From: Campylobacteraceae bacterium
GTDB lineage: Bacteria; Campylobacterota; Campylobacteria; Campylobacterales; Sulfurospirillaceae
DNA: 64,000 nt
NCBI GenBank assembly: GCA_027050775.1
Contig: JALUBH010000046.1
Coordinates: 82,410 to 146,409, forward strand
Direction: 5' to 3'
A program made the translations under genes and the position numbers. The notes beneath the pieces are model-generated. The model was not told the DNA's origin. It searched no databases and saw only the letters and a list, made by a program, of their open reading frames with translations. This document shows, piece by piece, positions 1 through 8,821 of the stretch (within the stretch, counting starts at the first letter, position 1; the number at the start of each line of letters is the position of its first letter).

Positions 1-391
1 AACTTGTGATAGCGATGGGGAGATAAGTTACAACAGAGAACAACCTCTATTTTTACATGAACTCGATGTTACACAAGAGGACTATTTTCTAGGTTTTTTC
101 TTGGTTGGGGCATATCAGGAAGTCTTGGGTATGAAACACAATCTTTTCACTCATCCTAGCGAAGCTACTATCCTTATAGATGATGATGGATATGAGATAA
201 AAGACTCTCTTGAGGCTCAAAGTGTTATAGATATAATGGAAGATCTAGACTATGATGTAGGAGAGATTAATGAAAGATTGGTTCAGCAAATCAAGAGTTC
301 GGATTTAATAGACGATAAGGTAAAAAGTTATATACTAGATGAGATAAATGTGTTTTTAAATGACAATGGTTATCTAAAAACAGTTAGCTAA
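1..391 (+). CDS. speA: Biosynthetic arginine decarboxylase, C-terminal end (partial)
   Basis: The frame is open from base 2 to the stop at 389-391, so only the last 129 or so codons are present. SpeA decarboxylates arginine to agmatine, the first step of agmatine-dependent polyamine synthesis; it is a cytoplasmic PLP enzyme. The visible part carries the typical SpeA tail, with the stretch YFLGFFLVGAYQEVLGMKHN followed by LFTHPSEA, and ends in an acidic helical region. The apparent TTG start at 101 is only an internal leucine codon. The stop lies 12 bases before cysE, so the two are probably cotranscribed. Identification rests on recalled family motifs; the catalytic part lies outside the window. 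Confidence 0.88.
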   Translation, partial: TCDSDGEISYNREQPLFLHELDVTQEDYFLGFFLVGAYQEVLGMKHNLFTHPSEATILIDDDGYEIKDSLEAQSVIDIMEDLDYDVGEINERLVQQIKSSDLIDDKVKSYILDEINVFLNDNGYLKTVS

Positions 392-403
392 AGGAAAAGT
401 AAA

Positions 404-1126
404 ATGACAGGTAAGATTGGTTTATGGCAACAAATAAGGGAAGATTTTGCACAACCTCTTAAAAATGATCCCGCTATAAACTCTAGGGCTGAGCTCTTTT
501 TTAACTATCCAGGAGTGTGGGCTATTGTTAACTATAGATTTGCCAATAGATTATACAATAGAGGTTTTAAAAGATTTGCAAGAGCTTTGATGGGTTTGTC
601 TCAATTTATAACGAACATAGACATACATCCCGCAGCCACTATAGGCAGACGAGTCTTTTTGGACCATGCATTTGGTGTGGTTATAGGTGAAACAGCTATC
701 GTAGAAGATGATATTTTGATATATCAAGGAGTTACGCTAGGAGGTGTAAATCTAAATCGGGGACAAAAGAGACATCCTACTATCAAAAGTGGTAGTGTTA
801 TAGGGTCCGGTGCCAAAGTTTTAGGAGATATAGTTATTGGTAAAAACTGTCGTGTAGGTTCTAACTCTGTTGTGGTTAATTCGGTTGAGGAAAATTCGAC
901 AGCAGTCGGTATTCCTGCTAGGGTAATCAAAAAAGGCAGAGACAAAAGCCCACTCGCGCACAACAAAATACCAGATATTAACAAAGAGTTGTTTTTGTAT
1001 CTGTTCAAGAGGATAAAAGCACTCGAAACAGCTGTGAGCTCTCAGCATCACGATGAGGGTTTGATAGAAAAAGATATGGAATTAGAGACAATTTATAAGC
1101 AATTTTTGAAATCAGTAAAGGAATAA
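404..1126 (+). CDS. cysE: Serine O-acetyltransferase
   Basis: CysE makes O-acetylserine from serine and acetyl-CoA, the first step of cysteine synthesis in the cytoplasm. An N-terminal helical part (about residues 1-70) precedes a left-handed beta-helix of hexapeptide repeats (about 72-185). The active-site region reads FLDHAFGVVIGETA, with Asp87-His88 as the expected catalytic pair. At 240 residues it is slightly shorter than the E. coli enzyme, as is usual for the short-form family. A Shine-Dalgarno AAAGGA lies 8 bases before the ATG. It sits between speA and an aminotransferase gene that begins 2 bases after its stop, so the three form an operon. Its substrate serine links it to serC/serA at the other end of the window. 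Confidence 0.95.
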   Translation: MTGKIGLWQQIREDFAQPLKNDPAINSRAELFFNYPGVWAIVNYRFANRLYNRGFKRFARALMGLSQFITNIDIHPAATIGRRVFLDHAFGVVIGETAIVEDDILIYQGVTLGGVNLNRGQKRHPTIKSGSVIGSGAKVLGDIVIGKNCRVGSNSVVVNSVEENSTAVGIPARVIKKGRDKSPLAHNKIPDINKELFLYLFKRIKALETAVSSQHHDEGLIEKDMELETIYKQFLKSVKE

Positions 1127-1128
1127 AA

Positions 1129-2289
1129 ATGTTATCAAAAAGGATACAATCACTTTCAGAGTCAATGACCTTAGCAATCACGGCTTTGGCAAAGCAGATG
1201 AAAGCAGACGGTAGAGATGTTATAAGTTTTTCAGCAGGTGAACCGGACTTCGATACACCTCAAGCTATAAAAAATGAGGCTATAAGAGCTCTCATGGACG
1301 GGTTTACCAAATATACAGCCGTTGCAGGATGCCCCGAAGTCATATCTGCCATAAAAGTAAAACTAAGAAAAGAGAACAATCTCGTATATGATCCTGGAGA
1401 TATAATCACAAATGTCGGAGCAAAACAGTCTTTGTTTAATCTAACACAAGCTTTGATCGATGAAGGTGACGAAGTGATAGTGCCTGCGCCATACTGGGTG
1501 ACATATCCTGAAATTATCAAGTATGCCGGTGGAAAGATGGTGAAAATACAAACAGATGATACAACAAGTTTCAAGATAACTCCAAAACAGCTAAAAGATG
1601 CCCTGACAGACAAAACAAAACTATTGATTTTAAACTCCCCTTCAAACCCTACCGGCTCAGTATACACTAAAAATGAACTAGAGAGTTTGGCTGAAGTGTT
1701 AAAAGGTACAAAAGTGCTTGTAGCATCTGATGAAATGTATGAAAAGTTAGTATATGATGGATTAAAATTTACCTCGACTGCTAGCATCAGTGAAGACATG
1801 TATAAAAGAACGATAACAATCAATGGACTAAGTAAATCTGTAGCTATGACTGGATGGAGATTCGGGTATTTGGCCTGCCCTATCAGGGAGTTGACTGCTA
1901 GCATGAAGAAATTACAGAGTCAAAGTACATCAAATATCAACTCTATCACACAAAAAGCGGCTATTCCGGCACTTTTGGGTGAAGTGGATAAAGAGATAGA
2001 AGATATGAGGATTCAGTTTGAAAAGAGAAGAGACATAGCAGTGAAACTTTTTAGTGATATAAATGGGCTTAGTGTTATAAATCCAAGTGGTGCTTTTTAT
2101 CTTTTCGTAAATATCAAAAAATTTACAGAGAGTTCTCTTGATTTTTGCAAGAGACTTCTCGAAGAAAAAGGTGTTGCAACTGTTCCAGGCATAGGCTTTG
2201 GAAGTGAAGGCTACTTTAGATTTTCTTTTGCAACGGATGAAAAAAGTATAAGAGAAGGAATCTCAAGAATCAAGGATTTTGTAAGTTAG
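1129..2289 (+). CDS. aspB: Aspartate-type PLP aminotransferase (fold type I, class Ib)
   Basis: The enzyme transfers the amino group between aspartate and 2-oxoglutarate, linking nitrogen assimilation to the aspartate amino acid family. The whole 386-residue chain matches class I/II aminotransferases: ISFSAGEPDFDTP near residue 30, the NxxSPSNPTG element near residue 170, SDEMYEKL near 200, the PLP lysine Lys236 in GLSKSVAMTGWR, and a C-terminal RFSFA motif with the carboxylate-binding Arg. Length is normal. It starts 2 bases after cysE and is read from the same transcript. Downstream is an 82-base convergent gap before amrS. Prephenate aminotransferase activity, known in some class Ib enzymes, cannot be excluded. 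Confidence 0.92.
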   Translation: MLSKRIQSLSESMTLAITALAKQMKADGRDVISFSAGEPDFDTPQAIKNEAIRALMDGFTKYTAVAGCPEVISAIKVKLRKENNLVYDPGDIITNVGAKQSLFNLTQALIDEGDEVIVPAPYWVTYPEIIKYAGGKMVKIQTDDTTSFKITPKQLKDALTDKTKLLILNSPSNPTGSVYTKNELESLAEVLKGTKVLVASDEMYEKLVYDGLKFTSTASISEDMYKRTITINGLSKSVAMTGWRFGYLACPIRELTASMKKLQSQSTSNINSITQKAAIPALLGEVDKEIEDMRIQFEKRRDIAVKLFSDINGLSVINPSGAFYLFVNIKKFTESSLDFCKRLLEEKGVATVPGIGFGSEGYFRFSFATDEKSIREGISRIKDFVS

Positions 2290-2371
2290 TTTTTTATACG
2301 GCAGATTTAGGATTTTTCTTGAGTCTGCTGATTCTTTTATCTTTTTTTGTTTTTGGTGATATATAGGGCAG

Positions 2372-3361
2372 TTAACTCCATATTCCCTCTATTTTTTTGT
2401 TACATTTTGGGCAATGTCCATTTTCTATTCTATTTTTTATCAAAGAAAAACCTCTTCTATCTACTAGTAAATTTCCACAGTTTGGGCAAAGTGTGTCCTT
2501 GTCGGTGGAGACATTTCCAAGATAAACATAGTGTAAGCCTGCTTTTTTTGCTATCTTATATGCCTTTTGCAGGGTTTGCAGACTTGTATTTTTATGATCT
2601 TTCATCTTGTAATCTGCATGAAAGGCACTGAGGTGCCATGGGATAAACTGTCCTAATTTTTCTGAGATAAATTTTGCCATCTCTTCTATATCTTTGTCGC
2701 TGTTATTTTCACCCTCTATCAACAAGGTGGTAATTTCAATCCATATACCCTCCTCTATCATCATTTGGATATTTTCTTTTACAGACTCTAGCCCTCCTTT
2801 TAAGATTTTTTTATAATAGTTGCTATCCCAACTTTTTAAATCTATATTTGCTGCATCTAGCCAATTTGCCATATCTCTTATGACTTTGGGAGTTTCAAAA
2901 CCATTGCTGATAAAAAGATTTTTTACTCCTTTTTCTTTGCCAATTACTCCTATATCTTTTGCGTAAGGGTAAAATATAGTCGGTTCATTGTAGGTATAGG
3001 CTATCGATTTACAGTTGTGCTCAAGTGCTAAATTTACCATTTGTTCCGGATCTATTTTTATACTTTTATCTATATTTCTTTCTTGTGAAATATCCCAATT
3101 TTGGCAAAATGGACATTGAAAATTGCAACCTACCGTCCCAAAAGATAGAGCTTGAGTTCCAGGAAGTACATGATATAGAGGTTTCTTCTCGACAGGATCA
3201 ATATTTAGTGCAATAGGGTGCCCGTAAACCAATGTTTTTAACTCGCCGTCTATATTTTTATTTACACCGCAGATGCCAGCTTGTTCGTCTTTAAGTTTGC
3301 AATAGTGGCGACAAAGTAAACATGTGATTCTGCTGTCTGAATATTTTTTGAAGTATTTCAT
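2372..3361 (-). CDS. amrS: AmmeMemoRadiSam-type radical SAM enzyme
   Basis: This radical SAM protein resembles AmrS, often labelled a pyruvate formate-lyase activating enzyme homologue; the true substrate of the family is not established. The CxxxCxxC iron-sulfur motif is Cys79-Cys83-Cys86 in GCNFQCPFCQNW. An N-terminal cysteine cluster (Cys14, Cys17, Cys21, Cys31) and a C-terminal CPNC...CPKC zinc-ribbon-like pair are present. I chose the ATG at 3361 because AGGAG precedes it at good spacing and family similarity starts there; a longer frame to 3442 adds a spurious hydrophobic leader. No memo or AMMECR1 gene is visible in the window. It may be the last gene of the ilvBH-lpxD unit, after a 114-base gap. 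Confidence 0.85.
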   Translation of the reverse strand: MKYFKKYSDSRITCLLCRHYCKLKDEQAGICGVNKNIDGELKTLVYGHPIALNIDPVEKKPLYHVLPGTQALSFGTVGCNFQCPFCQNWDISQERNIDKSIKIDPEQMVNLALEHNCKSIAYTYNEPTIFYPYAKDIGVIGKEKGVKNLFISNGFETPKVIRDMANWLDAANIDLKSWDSNYYKKILKGGLESVKENIQMMIEEGIWIEITTLLIEGENNSDKDIEEMAKFISEKLGQFIPWHLSAFHADYKMKDHKNTSLQTLQKAYKIAKKAGLHYVYLGNVSTDKDTLCPNCGNLLVDRRGFSLIKNRIENGHCPKCNKKIEGIWS

Positions 3362-3475
3362 CTTGAGACTCCTTTTATATGCTAGACTAACACATAAAAG
3401 ATAAAAAATCAAGATTAGAAGATAAAGGTCTATTTTCAACATAGACCTTTATCTCATTATTGTGCGTAAGGGCAG

Positions 3476-3718
3476 TTATCTGTTTTCAAATCTCTCTTTT
3501 GCTTCATTTAGTGCACCTATAAGCTCGTCTAAATTGTCATATGGAATATGAGCTTTCCAATCGGGCTCGCTAGAGTCTTTTTTTAGTGATATACCTATGC
3601 TTACAACAGGGAACGAACCATTTCCATAAGGCTCCTCTATATGTGATACTGAAATCACCCCATTTTTTGTATCCGCTAGATGAAAAGTTTTTATAACTGT
3701 ATTATTTTTTCCACTCAT
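3476..3718 (-). CDS. Conserved small hypothetical protein (80 aa)
   Basis: I do not recognise this protein. It is soluble, without a signal peptide or membrane segment, and looks like a compact beta-rich fold followed by an amphipathic C-terminal helix (NLDELIGALNEAKERF). The start has a good Shine-Dalgarno (GGAG, 8 bases upstream) and lies 10 bases after the lpxD stop, so it is translated from the ilvB-ilvH-lpxD mRNA. Its codon use resembles its neighbours, and the tight spacing supports a real gene. Function unknown; a nucleic-acid- or protein-binding role is only a guess from its size and charge. Confidence 0.7.
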   Translation of the reverse strand: MSGKNNTVIKTFHLADTKNGVISVSHIEEPYGNGSFPVVSIGISLKKDSSEPDWKAHIPYDNLDELIGALNEAKERFENR

Positions 3719-3728
3719 TTTTTCTCCT

Positions 3729-4679
3729 TCAAATTTTTTTTAGTATTTTTTTTATTTTGGCTTGTTTTTTCAACCACTCTTTTTGTAGCATCAAAGGGAA
3801 GCCCCCATATGTCTTTTCGCCTTCAAGTGTTTTAGTAACACCGCCTCTAGCAGCGACAATAGCAAAATCACCGATACTAAGGTGTCCTGCAGTTGCGCTC
3901 TGTCCTCCCATTATAACATTTCTTCCCAATTTTGTCGAGCCTGAAAGTCCCGCTTGAGAGACGATTATGCAGTGTTCACCAAGCTCGCAATTATGTCCGA
4001 TTTGTACTAGATTGTCTATCTTTGTACCTCTTTTGATTATCGTTGAACCAAGCGGTGCTCTATCTATCGTACTGTTTGCTCCAATCTCCACATTATCTTC
4101 TAATATGACATTTCCATTGTGATATATCTTGATGTGTTCTCCAAGCTTAGTGTGTGCATAACCAAAACCATCGCTTCCTATGATGGAACCTGCTTGAAGT
4201 ACGCAGTTTGAGCCGATCAAAGTTTTTGCATATATGACAACGCTTGGGTATATTGTGCAGTTTTTTCCAATCTTGACATTTTGACCGATAGTTACATTTG
4301 GGTATATAACTACACCCTCTTGTATCGTGGTATTACTGCCAATTTGTACATTTGCACCAATCTTTACACTCTTATCTATATTGGCTTTGGAGTCAAAATC
4401 AAACGAATCTTGGGCAAAATATCTGCTTAAAATTGCAAAAGCAAGATGGGGATTATCGCACACTAAAGAGATAGAGTTTTTTGGAACTTTATCTGTAAAT
4501 TTTTGTGTTGTTAAAATAACTTTTGCTTTTGTGTTTTTTAGTTTTTCTATGAGTTTTACATCATCGAAAAAGACTATATTTTTTTCATCTGCATCTTCAA
4601 GTAGGGAAAATGACTCTATATCGAAGTCATTCCCACTATACTTTAGATCCAGTATTTCAACTATTTTGCTTAATTTCAT
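3729..4679 (-). CDS. lpxD: UDP-3-O-acylglucosamine N-acyltransferase
   Basis: LpxD adds the second, N-linked acyl chain to UDP-3-O-acylglucosamine in lipid A synthesis, using acyl-ACP. The 316-residue protein has the uridine-binding N-terminal domain (about 1-95), then a long left-handed beta-helix of hexapeptide repeats (about 100-270) with the catalytic His in [11 protein letters not shown], the GSDGFGYA motif, and a basic C-terminal helix. It is slightly shorter than the E. coli protein, as common in this phylum. Its ATG overlaps the ilvH stop by one base (TAATG), showing translational coupling to the acetolactate synthase genes, a surprising but probably simply co-packed partner. Confidence 0.95.
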   Translation of the reverse strand: MKLSKIVEILDLKYSGNDFDIESFSLLEDADEKNIVFFDDVKLIEKLKNTKAKVILTTQKFTDKVPKNSISLVCDNPHLAFAILSRYFAQDSFDFDSKANIDKSVKIGANVQIGSNTTIQEGVVIYPNVTIGQNVKIGKNCTIYPSVVIYAKTLIGSNCVLQAGSIIGSDGFGYAHTKLGEHIKIYHNGNVILEDNVEIGANSTIDRAPLGSTIIKRGTKIDNLVQIGHNCELGEHCIIVSQAGLSGSTKLGRNVIMGGQSATAGHLSIGDFAIVAARGGVTKTLEGEKTYGGFPLMLQKEWLKKQAKIKKILKKI

Positions 4680-5170
4680 TAGACATCCATAGCTACAGAT
4701 CCACTTCTTACCATATCTGTTGGATTGTACTTTTTTATCGCTTGCAAGAAGTTGTCTATTCTCTTCGCATTGTCAGCTACCATGACTACTATAAAATCCG
4801 CACCGCTATTTGCGATGGTACCGTTATATGCTTTCAACATAGCATCTAGCCCGTTAAAATCTTCGTTTAGCGGTATCTTTACTAATGCCATCTCTTTTTC
4901 GACAAACTCTCCTGATTCTATAACTTTGTATGTAGGTATGAGCTTATGTAGTTGCTTGACTATCTGTTCCAAAACTCTCTCATTTCCGCATGTGACGATA
5001 GTCAATCTAGAAAAATCAGTCTCAGGAACAGGTGCAACAGTAAGAGAGTCTATATTATATCCTCTTCCTGCAAAGAGTCCTGAAATCCTTGAGAGAACAC
5101 CATCTTCGTTTGTAACAATTACAGATAAAACTCGTCTTATCTCTGTTTTTTGCTTGTTGGCTCTCATCAT
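4679..5170 (-). CDS. ilvH: Acetolactate synthase small (regulatory) subunit
   Basis: IlvH is the regulatory subunit of acetohydroxyacid synthase and confers valine feedback control on IlvB. An N-terminal ACT domain (about 10-85) carries [20 protein letters not shown] and the valine-site region [12 protein letters not shown]-terminal domain (about 90-163) completes the 163 residues, the normal length for the full small subunit. Two consecutive ATG codons begin immediately after the ilvB stop, and the Shine-Dalgarno AAGGGG lies inside the end of ilvB, so translation is coupled. Confidence 0.95.
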   Translation of the reverse strand: MMRANKQKTEIRRVLSVIVTNEDGVLSRISGLFAGRGYNIDSLTVAPVPETDFSRLTIVTCGNERVLEQIVKQLHKLIPTYKVIESGEFVEKEMALVKIPLNEDFNGLDAMLKAYNGTIANSGADFIVVMVADNAKRIDNFLQAIKKYNPTDMVRSGSVAMDV

Positions 5171-6865
5171 CTACCCCTTATACTCTAAAATCATATTATA
5201 AAGTGTGCCACCAGCTGGAACCATCGGTAAAACATCCTCTAGCCTGTCAACATTTACATCGATCATGCAGACTACATTGCTTTTTACTGCCTCATTTAGA
5301 GCTCTATCAAATTCCTCTTTTGTCTCAACTCTAAAACCGAGTCCGCCAAAACTCTCGGCTAGTTTAACAAAATCAGGCTGTGCATTGCTTAGATCTGTAG
5401 AGGCATATCTTTTGTCGTAGAAAAATGTTTGCCACTGTCTTACCATGCCTAAGTATCCATTGTTCAATATGATATTTATAACAGGTATTTTAGACTCATA
5501 AGCTGTCATCAACTCTTGGATATTCATCAAGATCGAGCCATCACCCGTTATGTTAATAGAGATTTTTTCTGGTTTTGCTTTTTTGACTCCGATAGCCGCA
5601 GGAAAACCAAATCCCATGGTTCCCAAACCGCCGCTTGTTATAAATTGTCTCGGTCTGTCAAATGGATAAAACTGTGCAGTCCACATCTGATGTTGACCGA
5701 CATCAGTTGAGATGATAGCTTTTTCGCCTAGTGTCTCACCAACTCTTTGTATCACCCATTGCGGTTTTATATTGCCTTTGTCATCGCTATATTCTAGTGG
5801 ATGGATTTCGTCATATCTTTGAAGCAAATCTCTCCAAGCCTGATATTTATTTGAGTCGATCTTATCTTTCGCAAGTGGCATCATATCGATTAGAACATTT
5901 TTCAAATCTCCAACAATCGGAAAATCTATATCTACGATTTTACCAATACTGCTTGGATCTATATCCACATGTATAACTTTTGCATGTTTTGCAAATTCAC
6001 TCAGTTTTCCTGTGACTCTATCGTCAAATCTTGGTCCAAAAGCTATCATAAGATCCGCTTCACTCATAGCCATATTTGCACTATAGCACCCATGCATACC
6101 AACCATACCCATCAATAGTGGGTTCTTATCTCCCAAAACTCCTCTTGCCATCAGCGTTTCAACTGCAGGTATACCGGTCATCTTGGCAAATTCACGAACA
6201 AGTTCACTAGCTCCTGAGTTTACAGCACCACCACCTACATATAAAATAGGTCTATTTGAGTTTGCAATCGCATCAACTACTTTTTTGATTTGTCTGCTGT
6301 TTCCTTTATATGTCGGTTTATATGTTCTCATAGTTATCTTTTCGGGATAGCTAAATTTTGCTACTTGGGCTGTGACATCTTTTGGTATATCTACATGTAC
6401 AGGTCCGGGTCTACCACTTCTTGCTATATAAAAAGCTTCCTTTAGTATGCGTGGAAGATCTTTTGCGTCTTTTACTAGGTAGTTATGCTTCACACAAGGT
6501 CTGCTTATGCCAACTGCGTCTATCTCTTGAAATGCATCAGTTCCTATCATCGAGATAGGCACCTGACCACTAATAACAACCATCGGAATTGAGTCAATAT
6601 AAGCATTTGCCAAGCCTGTGACTGCATTTGTAAATCCGGGCCCGCTTGTTACAAAAGCAACCCCAACATCTCCGCTAGCTCTTGCATAGCCATCTGCTGC
6701 ATGTATAGCGGCCTGCTCGTGTCTCGTAAGTATATGTTCAAAATAATTTTGTTTATAAACTTCATCATAAACATTCATAATCGCACCGCCAGGATAGCCA
6801 AAGACAACGCTAACATTCTCCCTTCGTAGTGCTTCGATAACCATCTGGGAACCGTTTAGGTCCAT
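5171..6865 (-). CDS. ilvB: Acetolactate synthase large (catalytic) subunit
   Basis: IlvB condenses two pyruvates, or pyruvate with 2-oxobutyrate, in the first common step of branched-chain amino acid synthesis, using TPP, Mg2+ and FAD. The 564 residues show the three TPP-enzyme domains in order: Pyr domain with GYPGGAIMNVYDEVY and catalytic Glu50 in TRHEQAAIHAADGYA; central FAD domain; PP domain with the GDG...NN motif (GDGSILMNIQELMTAYES, then LNNGYLGM). Length is normal. The ATG has AAGGAGATGTC in front. It is first in the operon ilvB-ilvH-lpxD-hypothetical; the 76-base gap to ppx probably holds its promoter. Confidence 0.96.
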   Translation of the reverse strand: MDLNGSQMVIEALRRENVSVVFGYPGGAIMNVYDEVYKQNYFEHILTRHEQAAIHAADGYARASGDVGVAFVTSGPGFTNAVTGLANAYIDSIPMVVISGQVPISMIGTDAFQEIDAVGISRPCVKHNYLVKDAKDLPRILKEAFYIARSGRPGPVHVDIPKDVTAQVAKFSYPEKITMRTYKPTYKGNSRQIKKVVDAIANSNRPILYVGGGAVNSGASELVREFAKMTGIPAVETLMARGVLGDKNPLLMGMVGMHGCYSANMAMSEADLMIAFGPRFDDRVTGKLSEFAKHAKVIHVDIDPSSIGKIVDIDFPIVGDLKNVLIDMMPLAKDKIDSNKYQAWRDLLQRYDEIHPLEYSDDKGNIKPQWVIQRVGETLGEKAIISTDVGQHQMWTAQFYPFDRPRQFITSGGLGTMGFGFPAAIGVKKAKPEKISINITGDGSILMNIQELMTAYESKIPVINIILNNGYLGMVRQWQTFFYDKRYASTDLSNAQPDFVKLAESFGGLGFRVETKEEFDRALNEAVKSNVVCMIDVNVDRLEDVLPMVPAGGTLYNMILEYKG

Positions 6866-6941
6866 GACATCTCCTTTCTATATTTGTTTATATAATTAAA
6901 GCTGATATTATAACCAATAAAAGCTTTGATTTAGTTTTGTG

Positions 6942-7817
6942 CTAGCACAATGAAAGTGCGACACCTTCTCTGAGTCCATTATCTATAACGATAGACTTGC
7001 TAAAGCCTATATTTGCCATGAGATTTATCACTATCAAGATGCCTGTTTTTATAAGCTCGCTTCTTCCAATGCCACAATATCTCTCTTGTTCGCCACTACT
7101 CATAGAAAGTATCATGTCGTATGCTTTTTTATAATCCTCTACATGTAGAGCTTTGCCATTGACTTTTTCATGTTCATAATGTTCATAATCCAAACCTTGC
7201 AAAAATGCACAAACTGTCGTAGGTGTTCCTGCAGTTGCGATTAAAAAGGACGGTCTTTTATGTCTCTTTGCAAACTTGGCTAGTGGTTTAAGCTCTTTTC
7301 TTATGCCTAAGAGCAAATCTTGATTGTATCTTTCATAAATATTTAATATCCCAAATGGAAAGCTTTTGGTGCTTATGTTGTTATTTTGCACATAACTAAG
7401 TTCGGTTGAGCCCCCACCCAAGTCGAATATTGCAAAATCATCATCTTTTATGCCTAAACTTCTGATGGCATTTTTGACACCAAATATTGTGTATCTGGCT
7501 TCTGAATTTCCATCTATTATCTCAAATTCCAATCCAAATTTATCTTTTATAGAGCTTATCACTTCATCTGCATTTTTTGCAACTCTAAGTGCCTGCGTGG
7601 CTATACATTTTGTTTTGTCACTTTTGAAATCTATGACTTTCGATGCATCTTTGAGTGCATTGAGGATATTTTGTATAGATTCGTCACTTATATATCCTGT
7701 TCTTTGTAAGTTTTTACCCGTTTTAACGATTCTTTCAAATTCTCGTACTCTTTTTTTACTTTTGCAATCCATCTGAACTATTCTTATGGTGTTAGACCCT
7801 AAATCAAAACCGATCAT
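6942..7817 (-). CDS. ppx: Ppx/GppA-family phosphatase, short form
   Basis: Members hydrolyse polyphosphate or pppGpp and so affect phosphate storage and the stringent response. The actin-like ATPase-fold halves are visible: phosphate-1 motif MIGFDLGSNTIRIVQ at the N-terminus, the phosphate-2 loop IFDLGGGSTELSY near residue 145, and the closing NGLREGVALSL. At 291 residues it has only the two catalytic half-domains and lacks the C-terminal HD-like region of E. coli Ppx. Whether the substrate is polyphosphate or pppGpp cannot be told from sequence. It is read away from pdxJ across a 135-base divergent gap. Confidence 0.85.
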   Translation of the reverse strand: MIGFDLGSNTIRIVQMDCKSKKRVREFERIVKTGKNLQRTGYISDESIQNILNALKDASKVIDFKSDKTKCIATQALRVAKNADEVISSIKDKFGLEFEIIDGNSEARYTIFGVKNAIRSLGIKDDDFAIFDLGGGSTELSYVQNNNISTKSFPFGILNIYERYNQDLLLGIRKELKPLAKFAKRHKRPSFLIATAGTPTTVCAFLQGLDYEHYEHEKVNGKALHVEDYKKAYDMILSMSSGEQERYCGIGRSELIKTGILIVINLMANIGFSKSIVIDNGLREGVALSLC

Positions 7818-7916
7818 CTATTTTAATTCTCCTTTTAACGAACCAAAACAAATGGTTTATTGTTTGATTGCAGTAGGTTATTATATCCAATTAATGTGGT
7901 TTTTTAAGCAATACTC

Positions 7917-7925
7917 TGATAAAAT
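7917..7925 (+). promoter_or_regulatory. Extended -10 promoter for pdxJ
   Basis: The sequence TGATAAAAT is an extended -10 element (TGn plus TAAAAT) in the ppx-pdxJ divergent gap. It lies 27 bases before the pdxJ ATG, leaving a short leader with AAGGAG. No clear -35 is seen, as is usual for vegetative promoters in this phylum. Confidence 0.5.
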
Positions 7926-7952
7926 TGTACAAATTCTACAAGGAGTTTACAA

Positions 7953-8744
7953 ATGTTTTTAGGTGTAAATATCGACCATATTGCAGTCTTGAGAGAAGCT
8001 AGAAAGATAAATGATCCTGATCCTCTTGATGCTGTATCGCTTGTAAAAAGAGCAGGAGCAGATCAGATAACCATACATCTGCGTGAAGACAGAAGACATA
8101 TAAATGACTATGATGCAAAAAGAATCATAGAGAACTCACAACTTCCCGTAAATCTCGAGTGTGCCATGGATGAAGAGATTATGAAAAAAGTCATAGAGCT
8201 ATCCCCACATCGTGCAACTATAGTGCCTGAAAAAAGAGAAGAAGTTACAACAGAGGGTGGATTGGATGTTATGAAAAACTTCAATAACTTGCAAACTATA
8301 AGTAAAAAATTGCAAAAAAACGGTACTGAAGTCTCTTTATTTATAGATCCAAATCCTAGAGCCATAGAGCTCTCAAAAGATATAGGAGCCCAGTGGATAG
8401 AGCTTCATACCGGTTTATACTCAAATATATATGCGATGTTGTTTTCAAATCTCTCATACACCAAACATAGTATAAAAGAGCTGGAGCTACCTAGAATTGA
8501 GCTTAAAAAATTATTAGAAAAAGCGCTTAAAGAGTTAGTGGAATCTACTGCTTATGCAAACAGCTTGGGTTTAAAAGTGGCTGCAGGGCATGGGCTGAAC
8601 TACCAAAATGTAAAAGAGATATGTAAAATTAATGGTATAGTAGAGCTAAATATTGGTCAATGTATCATAGCTAGATCAGTATTTACTGGCTTTGAAAAAG
8701 CTGTAGTTGATATGTTGGAGTTGATAAAGCAAAAAAATAGATAG
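7953..8744 (+). CDS. pdxJ: Pyridoxine 5'-phosphate synthase
   Basis: PdxJ condenses 1-deoxyxylulose 5-phosphate with the PdxA product to form pyridoxine 5'-phosphate, the last ring-closing step of DXP-dependent vitamin B6 synthesis. The TIM-barrel protein shows the N-terminal GVNIDHIAVLREAR motif, DPDPLDAVSLVKRAGADQIT, HLREDRRHI, the catalytic Glu region VNLECAMDEE, and the phosphate-binding AAGHGLNYQNV, then LNIGQCIIARS. At 263 residues it is about 20 longer than E. coli PdxJ, normal for this phylum. The ATG follows AAGGAG. pdxA follows in the same direction across a 77-base gap filled by a dispersed repeat. Confidence 0.96.
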   Translation: MFLGVNIDHIAVLREARKINDPDPLDAVSLVKRAGADQITIHLREDRRHINDYDAKRIIENSQLPVNLECAMDEEIMKKVIELSPHRATIVPEKREEVTTEGGLDVMKNFNNLQTISKKLQKNGTEVSLFIDPNPRAIELSKDIGAQWIELHTGLYSNIYAMLFSNLSYTKHSIKELELPRIELKKLLEKALKELVESTAYANSLGLKVAAGHGLNYQNVKEICKINGIVELNIGQCIIARSVFTGFEKAVVDMLELIKQKNR

Positions 8745-8821
8745 AAATTTCTAGGCGACAGCCTTAGCTTTAGTCGCGAGGAATTTAAAAGGGGCTTTGC
8801 TCCTTTTAAAGGGGACAAAAA
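8745..8821 (+). repeat. Dispersed leader element, copy 1 (pdxA)
   Basis: The whole pdxJ-pdxA gap is one copy of an element seen again at 47063-47147 (minus strand, before ddl) and partly at 47213-47277. Shared blocks in order are AATTTCT, GCGACAGC, TAGCTTTAGTCG, GAGGAATTT, a GGGGCTTTGC hairpin and AAAGGGGA, ending 5 bases before the start codon. The last GGGG is the Shine-Dalgarno sequence. Two foldings compete: AAAAGGGGC with GCTCCTTTT, or CTCCTTT with AAAGGGG, the second hiding the ribosome site. Seen directly; function is inference. Confidence 0.75.

Noticed and set aside
1260..1904. 214-codon minus-strand frame
   Set aside because: Lies wholly inside the aminotransferase gene, whose motifs and reading frame are clear; the hydrophobic antisense frame has no ribosome site or family match.
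4327..5201. Two plus-strand frames opposite lpxD and ilvH
   Set aside because: Both are complements of well-conserved coding sequence and lack start signals.
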